From Candidatus Wolfebacteria bacterium GWA1_42_9 (GTDB lineage Bacteria > Patescibacteriota > Minisyncoccia > UBA6257 > JAGOQP01), in contig MGIN01000029.1 in NCBI GenBank assembly GCA_001793775.1, positions 1 to 5,244 on the forward strand: a stretch of 5,244 bases of DNA. The letters are read 5' to 3'. Of the stretch, positions 1 through 5,244 are shown piece after piece. The notes below the pieces were generated by a model. It searched no databases, was not told where the DNA came from, and saw nothing but the letters and a program-made list of their open reading frames with translations. Numbering within the stretch: the first letter of the stretch is position 1; the number at the start of each line of letters is the position of its first letter. A program made the translations under genes and the position numbers.

Positions 1-701
1 TGGCGGTTATTAAAATCAGTGCCGGCGACTTGCCGACGGTTGTTTTGGGAAAATCTTCCAATCTCAAACTGGGACAGACGGCCATCGCCATCGGAAATGC
101 TTTAGGAGAGTTTCGGAATACGGTTTCGGTGGGGGTGGTTTCGGGGTTAGCCAGAAGTGTTACTGCCTCTGACGGACAGGGACAGTCGGAACTTATCGAA
201 AATGTTATTCAAACAGATGCGGCTATCAATCCGGGAAATTCAGGAGGACCCTTGATTAACAGCCGGGGAGAAGTTATCGGCATCAACGTCGCCATGGTCT
301 CCGGAGCCCAAAATATCGGCTTTGCCATTCCCATTGATGCTGCCAAGAAGTCGATTGAAAGCGTTCAGTCGTCGGGAAAGATTAAAGTGGCCTTTTTGGG
401 AATAAGGTACACGATGCTCAACGCCGGTTTGGCCGAAAAATACAGTCTCTCTGTTGAAGAGGGGGCGTTTTTGAAAGGGGACGGAAATAATTTTGCGGTG
501 GAGCCCGACTCTCCGGCGGACAAAGCGGGCTTAAAAGAAGGAGATGTTTTGGTTAAAATAGACGGCCAGAAAATAAATAAAGACAATACCCCTGTTTATG
601 TCATTTCCCAGAAATCTCCGGGAGACAAAGTGACAGTTAAATTTCTTAGAAAAGGAGAAGAAATGACGACAGAAGTGATATTAGGAGAAAGGAAGCAGTA
701 A
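1..701 (+). CDS. HtrA/DegP-family trypsin-like serine protease, 3' part (PDZ domain protein)
   Basis: This is the C-terminal 232 residues of a protein whose start lies before the window; the reading frame is open from base 3. It begins AVIKI, the strand that in HtrA proteases directly follows the catalytic Asp (D-[IL]-A-V-[IL]-K-I), so the His and Asp of the triad are off the left edge. The nucleophile is visible in NPGNSGGP, Ser at 240-242, preceded by the typical IQTDAAI stretch and followed by the GEVIGIN and GFAIPID segments of the second beta-barrel. One PDZ domain follows from about base 390 (FLGI) to the end, with SPADKAGLKEGD typical of HtrA PDZ repeats. A second PDZ is absent, as in DegS- and HtrA-like members. 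These enzymes degrade misfolded proteins outside the cytoplasm, usually anchored or exported by an N-terminal segment not visible here. The stop at 699-701 is followed at once by 7-bp repeats. Confidence 0.93.
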   Translation, partial: AVIKISAGDLPTVVLGKSSNLKLGQTAIAIGNALGEFRNTVSVGVVSGLARSVTASDGQGQSELIENVIQTDAAINPGNSGGPLINSRGEVIGINVAMVSGAQNIGFAIPIDAAKKSIESVQSSGKIKVAFLGIRYTMLNAGLAEKYSLSVEEGAFLKGDGNNFAVEPDSPADKAGLKEGDVLVKIDGQKINKDNTPVYVISQKSPGDKVTVKFLRKGEEMTTEVILGERKQ

Positions 702-729
702 TTAGTATTTAGTAGCTCGTAGCTTGTAT
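702..729. repeat. Degenerate heptamer tandem repeat, four units
   Basis: Directly after the protease stop codon there are four abutting 7-bp units that share the pattern [TC]T[ACT... variable]GTA plus one base: for example TTAGTAT at 702-708 and TTAGTAG at 709-715, then two units with CGTA and TGTA cores. The GTA core recurs at exact 7-bp spacing. The same family (TTCGTAN) reappears at 841-865. No function is evident; degenerate 7-bp tandem repeats are known from other bacteria, for example the STRR sequences of cyanobacteria. Confidence 0.6.
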
Positions 730-797
730 AAAAAACACTTTTATGATTGTTTGTTGTTGCAATTTCCAAAAATATCTCTATCATATCTTCTGCCAAA

Positions 798-820
798 CTT
801 ATGGTATAATAACCGTTAAG
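798..820. promoter_or_regulatory. Imperfect inverted repeat spanning the clpB -10 element
   Basis: The arms CTTATGGT (798-805) and ACCGTTAAG (812-820) are complementary except for an offset of one base, and they bracket the -10 hexamer. An operator in this position could block RNA polymerase, but arms this short also occur by chance, and the left arm overlaps the TATGG of the extended -10 itself. Treat it as a tentative site with no known regulator. Confidence 0.2.
800..810 (+). promoter_or_regulatory. Extended -10 promoter for the clpB operon
   Basis: TATGGTATAAT contains a perfect -10 hexamer (TATAAT, 805-810) preceded by the full TRTGN extension used by housekeeping sigma factors when the -35 is weak. 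I see no TTGACA-like hexamer 16-18 bp upstream, which fits an extended -10 promoter. Transcription would start near 817, giving a leader of about 57 nt before the ATG at 874. It is the best promoter candidate between the protease gene and clpB. I see no CIRCE-type (HrcA) operator near it. Confidence 0.7.
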
Positions 821-840
821 AAGTTTTGATTATTGGTATC

Positions 841-865
841 TTCGTACTAAATTCGTATTTCGTAG
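841..865. repeat. Heptamer repeats (TTCGTAN) in the clpB leader
   Basis: Three TTCGTAN units lie at 841-847, 852-858 and 859-865. The last two abut and the first is separated by TAAA. They resemble the units at 702-729, so repeats of one family stand at both ends of this intergenic region. The last unit runs into AGAGA (864-868), the only purine-rich sequence that could serve as a weak ribosome binding site for the ATG at 874. Confidence 0.5.
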
Positions 866-873
866 AGAACATC

Positions 874-3522
874 ATGAATCACTTCAACCGCTTTACTATC
901 AAAGCCCAGGAGGCCTTACAGGGAGCCCAGGAAATCGCCGCCTCCAAAAACAACGGAGAGCTCAAAGCCATCCATCTTTTGGCTTCTTTGATTTCCGATT
1001 CTCAATCGCTGGTTCAGCCGATGCTCTCCAAGGCGGGAGTTAATCTGGAAGAAATAGACCGGGAAATAGAAAGGGACCTGGAACGCCAGCCTAAAATCTT
1101 TACTCCCCATCCGCCTTCTCTTGGGCAACTCTATCTTTCTCAGGAGCTTTTGAGAGTCTTAGACAGGGCTTCGCGAGTGGCAGCCGCCAAAAAGGACGAT
1201 TTTATCTCCTGTGAACATCTCCTGGTGGCTATTGTTCAGACGCCTTCTTCGGCTTCAGGTATTTTGGAAGAGCTTGGTTTTCGCAAAGAAGTAGCGGAAA
1301 AAATCTTGGACGAAGTCAGGGGCTCTTCCCGGGTGGTGGACGAGATGCCGGAAAACAAGTTTCAGGTTTTGGAAAAATATTCGGTTAATCTTACCCAGAA
1401 AGCCAGGGAGGGAAAACTCGACCCGGTTATCGGCCGGGACGAAGAACTCAAGCGGGTAATTCAGGTTCTTTCCCGACGTACCAAAAATAATCCGGTTCTT
1501 ATTGGCGAACCGGGGGTGGGAAAAACCGCTATTGTGGAAGGATTGGCTCAAAAAATAATTTCCGGAGAAATTCCCGAAAGTTTGAAGGATAAAGAAATTG
1601 TCATGCTGGACCTAGGATCGCTGGTGGCGGGAACCAAATTCAGAGGCGATTTCGAAGATCGCCTCAAGACCTTTATTAAGGAAATTCAATCTTCGGCGGG
1701 AAAACTAATTCTCTTTATCGATGAAATTCACATGATTGTCGGAGCGGGAGCGGCTGAAGGGGCAATTGATGCTTCTAATTTGTTAAAACCGGCTCTGGCC
1801 CGAGGGGAACTGCGGGCCATCGGAGCGACTACCATCCGGGAATATCAAAGATACATAGAAAAAGACGCTGCTCTGGAAAGAAGATTTGCTCCAATCATGG
1901 TGGATGAACCCTCGGTTGACGACAGCGTCGCTATTTTGCGGGGATTGAAAGAAAAATATGAAGTTCATCATGGAATAAAAATTTCTGACGAGGCGATTGT
2001 TTCCGCTGTCAGTCTTTCGGCCAGATATTTAACCGACAGGTTTTTGCCGGACAAGGCCATTGATTTGATCGATGAAGCGGCCGCTGCCAAGAAATTGGAA
2101 TTTGACAGCGTTCCAGCGGAAATAGAAAGGGTAAGAAGGGAAATTAATCGTTTAGAAATCGAGAAATCGGCCCTAACGGGTGAAAAATCGACTAAGAGCC
2201 GGGCTCGTCTTAAAGAAACAGAAGAAACCCTCGAACCTCTCAAAAAGAAAAACGATAAACTGTCTTCGGCATGGAATCAGGAAAAAAACTCCTTCTCCCG
2301 CCTCCATGAGATTCAGGTAAAAATCGATGATTTAAAAAGAGAGGCCGAACTGGAAGAGAGAAACGGCAATTTTGACCGGGTCGCTAAAATTATTTATGGG
2401 GAAGTCCCGGTTTTGGAAAAAGAATTAAAAACGTTGGAAAAAAAGCGAACGGCTAAATCAAATAAAGCCCCCCTTCAATTTGTTCGGGAGGCGGTAGGCG
2501 AGGAGGATATCGCCAAAGTTGTCGGTCGCTGGACCGGCATCCCTGTTTCGCGGATGATGGAGTCGGAAACGGAAAAAATGCTCAAGATTGAGGAAATTAT
2601 CAGGGAAAGAGTTATCGGTCAGGATCAGGCAATAGCGGCCGTGGCTAGTTCGCTAAGAAGAGCTCGGGCCGGACTGGCCGACGAGGATCGCCCCATCGGC
2701 TCATTTATGTTTCTGGGGCCTACCGGTGTGGGTAAAACGGAGCTGGCTAAAACCCTGGCCGAGTTCATGTTCAACGACGAAAAGTCTCTTATCCGGGTGG
2801 ATATGTCGGAGTTTATGGAAAAACATTCGGTGGCCAAACTGATCGGTTCTCCTCCCGGCTATGTTGGTTATGAAGAGGGTGGGCACCTGACGGAAACCAT
2901 CCGCCATCGCCCCTACAGCCTAATTCTTTTTGATGAAATCGAGAAAGCGCATCCGGAGGTGTTTAATATCCTTCTCCAGGTCTTAGATAACGGCCGCCTG
3001 ACCGACGCCAAAGGAAAAACAGCTAATTTCAAAAACACGATTATTATCCTAACCTCTAATATCGGCAGTGAACGTTTTAAGGGAGAGGGCTCTTTATTGG
3101 GATTTGAAAGGGAGGGAGACGAGAAGAAGAAAAAAGAAAAAGACTTTCAGATTATTAGGGACCAGATAAGCGAGGAATTGAAGAACTACTTCCGCCCGGA
3201 GTTTTTAAACCGACTGGATGAGATCGTCATCTTTAATCCTTTGGCCGAGAAAGATTTGGAAAAGATCGTTGAGATCCAGCTAAAAAACCTGGTAGCCAAA
3301 AAAATGGAAGAAAAAGGGTTTGTTGTTGAGATTGATCCGGCCGTCAAGCATTTCATCGTTCGGGAAGGCTATGACCAGATTTTTGGCGCCCGTCCTATCC
3401 GGAGAGTAATTCAGAAAAAATTACTGGATCAACTAGCAGACAAGATTATTAAAGGAGAACTTTATGGACGTAAAAAAGTTAAGGTTGGATTTAAGAGCCC
3501 CGACCACATTCTTATTTCTTAA
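874..3522 (+). CDS. clpB: ClpB-type AAA+ disaggregase/unfoldase with a ClpC-like LGF loop
   Basis: The protein has 882 residues and two AAA+ rings; the family is cytoplasmic and threads aggregated proteins through its pore together with DnaK. Domains in order: double Clp_N repeat (about 3-150); D1 with Walker A GEPGVGKT (211-218), pore loop KFRG (255-258, Phe in place of the usual Tyr), Walker B LILFIDE (278-284) and arginine fingers R336/R337; a coiled-coil middle domain of about 118 residues (412-530), the long ClpB type and not the short ClpC type; D2 with Walker A GPTGVGKT (615-622), pore loop GYVG (662-665), Walker B LILFDE (683-688), FRPEF with R780, and sensor 2 GARPIRR (838-844). Unusually, D2 has a lengthened, lysine-rich loop carrying LGF (742-744), where ClpA and ClpC bind ClpP. 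I chose ATG 874 because Clp_N homology begins there; an in-frame TTG at 826 would add 16 unrelated residues. The Shine-Dalgarno is weak. The 3' end overlaps the next gene by 59 bp. Confidence 0.95.
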   Translation: MNHFNRFTIKAQEALQGAQEIAASKNNGELKAIHLLASLISDSQSLVQPMLSKAGVNLEEIDREIERDLERQPKIFTPHPPSLGQLYLSQELLRVLDRASRVAAAKKDDFISCEHLLVAIVQTPSSASGILEELGFRKEVAEKILDEVRGSSRVVDEMPENKFQVLEKYSVNLTQKAREGKLDPVIGRDEELKRVIQVLSRRTKNNPVLIGEPGVGKTAIVEGLAQKIISGEIPESLKDKEIVMLDLGSLVAGTKFRGDFEDRLKTFIKEIQSSAGKLILFIDEIHMIVGAGAAEGAIDASNLLKPALARGELRAIGATTIREYQRYIEKDAALERRFAPIMVDEPSVDDSVAILRGLKEKYEVHHGIKISDEAIVSAVSLSARYLTDRFLPDKAIDLIDEAAAAKKLEFDSVPAEIERVRREINRLEIEKSALTGEKSTKSRARLKETEETLEPLKKKNDKLSSAWNQEKNSFSRLHEIQVKIDDLKREAELEERNGNFDRVAKIIYGEVPVLEKELKTLEKKRTAKSNKAPLQFVREAVGEEDIAKVVGRWTGIPVSRMMESETEKMLKIEEIIRERVIGQDQAIAAVASSLRRARAGLADEDRPIGSFMFLGPTGVGKTELAKTLAEFMFNDEKSLIRVDMSEFMEKHSVAKLIGSPPGYVGYEEGGHLTETIRHRPYSLILFDEIEKAHPEVFNILLQVLDNGRLTDAKGKTANFKNTIIILTSNIGSERFKGEGSLLGFEREGDEKKKKEKDFQIIRDQISEELKNYFRPEFLNRLDEIVIFNPLAEKDLEKIVEIQLKNLVAKKMEEKGFVVEIDPAVKHFIVREGYDQIFGARPIRRVIQKKLLDQLADKIIKGELYGRKKVKVGFKSPDHILIS
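3451..3457 (+). promoter_or_regulatory. Strong ribosome binding site inside the clpB 3' end
   Basis: AAAGGAG lies 6 nt before the ATG at 3464 and entirely within clpB codons (encoding part of IIKGEL). It is the best Shine-Dalgarno match that I see in the window. It decides the start of the membrane protein gene and shows that the 59-bp overlap with clpB is real and not a miscalled start. Confidence 0.8.
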
Positions 3523-4201
3523 AGTTTTTGTTTTCGCCAGCCTTTTGTTGGTTCTTAGTTTGGTCCACTCTTTTTGGTGGCAGGCGGCTTTTGGGGGATA
3601 CGTTGTTTTTCTCTTCCTGAACTTTTTTGGAGACAAAAAATTGAGGATTTGTTTTCTTCTTTTTTCTTTGCTTTCGGTTCTGGCAGTCGGGCTTCTCGCC
3701 GGCTCTTTTTGGAATGTTTCTTTAATTATTTTTCTCTCTTTTCTTCTCTTTCTCTTACTGGGAGTAAAAATACTCGTTTTTTCCCAGATTAAGTCGGTTT
3801 TGGGAATCTTTTTCTATTTCTTGGTTTTCCTCTTGCTGGTTGCTTTTTCCGGGAACTGGTTTTCTGCCAATTTTCCGCTTAAAACGGTCGTCTTTTTTTT
3901 CTTGTTTTATCTGGTTTTAAAAGAATATTTCTCTTTTGTTCTTGGGGTATTTGACGGAAGAAAAAAAGTTTATCTTTTGGCGGTTTCTTTTCTGACCGCC
4001 CAGCTTTTATGGACGGCCTCGCTTCTTTCCGTCGGTTTTCTCAATGCCGCCTCGTTGGTCTTAGTTTTTCTCATTGCTTCTCTGGACGTTCTTTTTCATC
4101 ATTTTTTAGGAGAGCTCAATTTTCGGGTAGCTCTCAAAAACATCGTTTTTTTTGGATTTTTTTCTTCGATGATTCTTGTCTTGCCGGTGGTAATCTTTTA
4201 G
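3464..4201 (+). CDS. Multi-pass membrane protein of unknown function
   Basis: I do not recognise the family. The 245-residue product has a short basic N-terminus (MDVKKLRLDLR) followed by about nine hydrophobic segments, roughly 15-34, 39-55, 62-80, 83-101, 111-129, 139-157, 168-188, 190-212 and 224-245. Basic clusters at 2-11, 58-61, 102-110 and 165-168 fall on alternate loops, so the positive-inside rule suggests a cytoplasmic N-terminus. There is no signal peptidase site, no extramembrane domain and no obvious catalytic motif; Phe and Leu dominate. The coding strand is very T-rich with two runs of eight T (3893-3900, 4146-4153), which is explained by Phe codons. It starts inside clpB behind a strong Shine-Dalgarno and stops 9 bp before tsaE, so it is co-transcribed with both. 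Function cannot be inferred from this context: neither ClpB nor TsaE needs a membrane partner. Confidence 0.85.
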   Translation: MDVKKLRLDLRAPTTFLFLKVFVFASLLLVLSLVHSFWWQAAFGGYVVFLFLNFFGDKKLRICFLLFSLLSVLAVGLLAGSFWNVSLIIFLSFLLFLLLGVKILVFSQIKSVLGIFFYFLVFLLLVAFSGNWFSANFPLKTVVFFFLFYLVLKEYFSFVLGVFDGRKKVYLLAVSFLTAQLLWTASLLSVGFLNAASLVLVFLIASLDVLFHHFLGELNFRVALKNIVFFGFFSSMILVLPVVIF

Positions 4202-4210
4202 ATTTAAGAA

Positions 4211-4726
4211 ATGTCCCGGTTTTTTAAAATCCAAAGTGATTCCGGTAATTTTACCCGCCAATTAGGGAGAAGATTTGCCTCCCTGGTTTCTCAAAGGTCC
4301 TTTTTCAGAGAACCGTCAGTTGTTTTTTTAAAGGGAGATTTAGGAAGTGGCAAAACTACCTTTGTTCTGGGTTTTTTAAGGTATTTTGGAATAAAACCCG
4401 TTGCCGCCAGTCCCACGTTTGTGATTTTAAAAAGTTATAAAGTTAAAAGTAGAAAGTATAAAGTGGATAAAATACACCACCTTGATGCTTACAGATTAAA
4501 ATCAAAGAAAGATTTAAATGTCTTGGGATTTGACGAGATTTTAAAAAATCCCAGGAATATTATTCTTATTGAATGGCCGGAAAGAATTAAAGGCCTGCCC
4601 GCTCGCCTGGCTGAAGCTCCGGCGAAGCGGGCCGGCAGGCATGGCTCAGGGGTTAGGGGTAGGATTTTAATCAATTTTTTTCACGGTCCAAAAGAAAACG
4701 AGAGGACTATTGTCATAGAAATGTAA
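4211..4726 (+). CDS. tsaE: tRNA threonylcarbamoyladenosine biosynthesis ATPase TsaE (YjeE family)
   Basis: TsaE is the small P-loop ATPase that works with TsaB and TsaD in the final step of t6A37 synthesis on ANN-decoding tRNAs, in the cytoplasm. Family marks are in order: Walker A GDLGSGKT (residues 42-49), SPTF (67-70), HLDAYRL (90-96, Asp92 aligning with the conserved HxD), and IEWPERI (120-126), then a C-terminal strand ending in ERTIVIE. At 171 residues it is a little long. The excess sits in two places that coincide with DNA repeats: a Lys/Tyr-rich stretch at 74-86 (heptamer repeats) and about 20 residues at 128-150 (palindrome plus G-rich heptamers) in the usually short link after IEWPE. 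All motifs remain in frame, so the gene appears functional. The ATG at 4211 follows an in-frame stop at 4205 and has no clear Shine-Dalgarno; the upstream gene ends 9 bp earlier, which suggests translational coupling. Confidence 0.93.
   Translation: MSRFFKIQSDSGNFTRQLGRRFASLVSQRSFFREPSVVFLKGDLGSGKTTFVLGFLRYFGIKPVAASPTFVILKSYKVKSRKYKVDKIHHLDAYRLKSKKDLNVLGFDEILKNPRNIILIEWPERIKGLPARLAEAPAKRAGRHGSGVRGRILINFFHGPKENERTIVIEM
4438..4465. repeat. Heptamer tandem repeat inside tsaE
   Basis: Four abutting 7-bp units fit NAAAGT[TAG]: TAAAGTT, AAAAGTA, GAAAGTA and TAAAGTG, with an imperfect extra AAAGT just upstream at 4431-4435. They encode part of the Lys/Tyr/Val-rich segment at residues 77-85 of TsaE, between SPTF and HLDAYRL, where family members vary in length. 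Twenty-one bp (three units) is seven codons, so gain or loss of three units would keep the frame. Confidence 0.55.
4593..4640. repeat. GC-rich imperfect palindrome inserted in frame in tsaE
   Basis: The 48-bp element begins GCCTGCC (4593-4599) and ends with its reverse complement GGCAGGC (4634-4640). Further in, CCCGCTCGCC on the left matches the reverse complement of GGCGAAGCGGG on the right with one indel. By hand count 38 of 48 bases are G or C, against AT-rich flanks. Its length is 16 codons and it encodes a run rich in Ala, Arg and Pro (about residues 128-143) in a TsaE region that is normally a short link. This resembles Rickettsia palindromic elements, which also sit in frame in genes, but no sequence identity with them is claimed. 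It is not a terminator: no U-tract follows, and it lies inside a gene. Confidence 0.7.
4646..4662. repeat. G-rich heptamers next to the palindrome
   Basis: TCAGGGG (4646-4652) and TTAGGGG (4653-4659) are two 7-bp units with a partial third (TAGG). They immediately follow the palindrome and encode the Gly-rich link (SGVRG) that completes the extra segment in TsaE. With only two full units this could be chance, but the 7-bp period matches the other repeat blocks. Confidence 0.35.
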
Positions 4727-4746
4727 AATGTAAGTATAAAAGATAA
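4719..4746. repeat. Heptamer repeats over the tsaE stop codon
   Basis: Two identical units AAATGTA (4719-4725 and 4726-4732) are followed by two diverged A-rich 7-bp units, AGTATAA and AAGATAA. The tsaE stop codon (4724-4726) spans the junction of the first two units, so the final Glu-Met codons of TsaE are partly repeat-derived. The rest of the gap up to 4844 is AT-rich and shows no hairpin followed by a T-run. Confidence 0.45.
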
Positions 4747-4844
4747 AAATAATGATTAAAAATCCAAGACGACTTAATCTCAAAATATTTCCCCAATTGT
4801 TTAATTTTAGGCTGTAATTTTTCATTAAAATATCTTTCAAATGG

Positions 4845-4853
4845 TGCTATACT
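4845..4853 (+). promoter_or_regulatory. Extended -10 promoter for the pilus/secretion ATPase gene
   Basis: TGCTATACT is a TGn extension joined to a five-of-six -10 hexamer (TATACT, 4848-4853); the hexamer is repeated immediately at 4854-4859. No clear -35 is seen. With normal spacing the start of transcription would be 4860 or 4861, that is, at the first base of the ATG codon. The messenger would then be leaderless, which agrees with the absence of a Shine-Dalgarno before 4861. Confidence 0.6.
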
Positions 4854-4860
4854 TATACTT

Positions 4861-5244
4861 ATGGACGATGCTACTCATCTTCAGGACCAGTTGATGAAAA
4901 TGAGAATGGAGGCCGAAGAAAGGGACGCTCAAAGGCGGGCCCAGACCCTTGGACTCTCTTACCTTCCTCCTCAAAAAATTTCCATTAACTCAGAGGCACT
5001 GGAGCTGATGCCCGAAAGCCAAGCTAGAGAAGGCCAATGTGCCATTATTGCCGTCAAAGACAAAAAAATTGCCGTTATCGCTTATGACCCCAAATATTCC
5101 CAGACCAATAAAATTCTGGCTGATTTGAAAACCGGCGGTTACTCGCCGATAGTTTATGTCGTTTCTTTAAGTTCTTTAAAATACGCCCTGGACTTTTATC
5201 GTTTTGTCCGCAAAGAGAGAGAAGCCATTGCCGGAAAAGTTAGG
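4861..5244 (+). CDS. GspE/PilB-type ATPase, N-terminal part (type IV pilus assembly or type II secretion)
   Basis: The frame is open from ATG 4861 to the window edge (128 residues, 3' part missing). The N-terminus is a charged helix (about 5-30: QDQLMKMRMEAEERDAQRRA) followed by the pattern LGLSYLP...I..EALELMPESQARE...AIIAV...KIAVIAYDP, typical of the N-terminal domain of GspE/PilB ATPases, in which [IL]P-E-x-[AV]-R and a beta-strand ending in DP are recurring marks. The family hydrolyses ATP at the cytoplasmic base of the pilus or secretion machine to drive subunit assembly. The Walker A region lies beyond the window, so ATPase activity and subtype are not shown. An alternative start is ATG 4894, 7 nt after AGGA (4883-4886); I prefer 4861 because the helix before residue 12 fits the family. 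It appears to start a new transcription unit after tsaE. Confidence 0.75.
   Translation, partial: MDDATHLQDQLMKMRMEAEERDAQRRAQTLGLSYLPPQKISINSEALELMPESQAREGQCAIIAVKDKKIAVIAYDPKYSQTNKILADLKTGGYSPIVYVVSLSSLKYALDFYRFVRKEREAIAGKVR

Noticed and set aside
726..743. Possible transcription terminator after the protease gene
   Set aside because: ATAAAA and TTTTAT can pair, but the stem is only A-T pairs, is short, and has no following T-run, so it is not a credible intrinsic terminator.
826..873. A TTG start at 826 giving 16 extra residues to the ClpB-type protein
   Set aside because: The extra residues are encoded by the leader and its heptamer repeats, have no Clp_N similarity and no good ribosome binding site, whereas homology starts at ATG 874.
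874..3522. Assignment as ClpC instead of ClpB
   Set aside because: The middle domain of about 118 residues and the D1 and D2 sequences fit ClpB; only the D2 loop with LGF resembles ClpC.
3893..4153. Runs of eight T (3893-3900 and 4146-4153) as phase-variation tracts
   Set aside because: The gene is rich in TTT Phe codons, so such runs are expected; there is no sign of frame loss.
4646..4662. G-quadruplex in the G-rich stretch of tsaE
   Set aside because: Only two G4 tracts and one short GG are present, fewer than the four tracts needed for an intramolecular quadruplex.
4489..4674. Reverse-strand open frame across the tsaE palindrome
   Set aside because: It has no ribosome binding site or recognisable domain, and lies wholly within a well-supported gene; openness follows from the composition of the palindrome.
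4754..4779. Inverted repeat GATTAA/TTAATC downstream of tsaE as a terminator
   Set aside because: A 6-bp AT-rich stem with a 14-nt loop and no T-tract is too weak.

Overview
The window holds one run of genes, all on the + strand: the 3' part of an HtrA/DegP-type serine protease, a complete ClpB-type AAA+ ATPase, an unrecognised multi-pass membrane protein, the tRNA-modification ATPase TsaE, and the 5' part of a GspE/PilB-type pilus or secretion ATPase. The organism looks like a bacterium with a compact, moderately AT-rich genome. The gene mix, the tight overlaps, the 7-bp intergenic repeats and a GC-rich palindrome inside a gene make me think of the candidate phyla radiation (Patescibacteria, possibly Microgenomates). 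That placement is inference from general familiarity and was not tested.

Layout. Positions 1-701 carry the end of the protease, with the GNSGG catalytic serine motif and one PDZ domain. The 172-bp gap at 702-873 contains two blocks of degenerate 7-bp repeats and an extended -10 promoter (TATGGTATAAT, 800-810) that should drive clpB. clpB (874-3522), the membrane protein (3464-4201) and tsaE (4211-4726) overlap or nearly touch and are probably one operon. A second gap, 4727-4860, is AT-rich and has no convincing terminator. It ends in an extended -10 element placed so that transcription would start at or next to the ATG of the last gene (4861 to the window edge).

Functionally, HtrA and ClpB belong to protein quality control, outside the membrane and in the cytoplasm respectively. 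TsaE belongs to the universal t6A37 tRNA modification. The last gene would power type IV pilus assembly or a related secretion machine. These are housekeeping or envelope genes, not a defence or mobile island.

Three points deserve attention. First, the ClpB-type protein has a full ClpB middle domain but also a ClpC/ClpA-like extended loop with an LGF tripeptide where ClpP-binding unfoldases carry their docking motif. Second, tsaE carries an in-frame, 48-bp, roughly 79% GC imperfect palindrome flanked by 7-bp repeats, resembling a palindromic element inserted in a coding gene. Third, degenerate heptamer repeats recur at five places, in gaps and inside tsaE, including over its stop codon. I found no RNA gene, CRISPR array, transposase or integrase.
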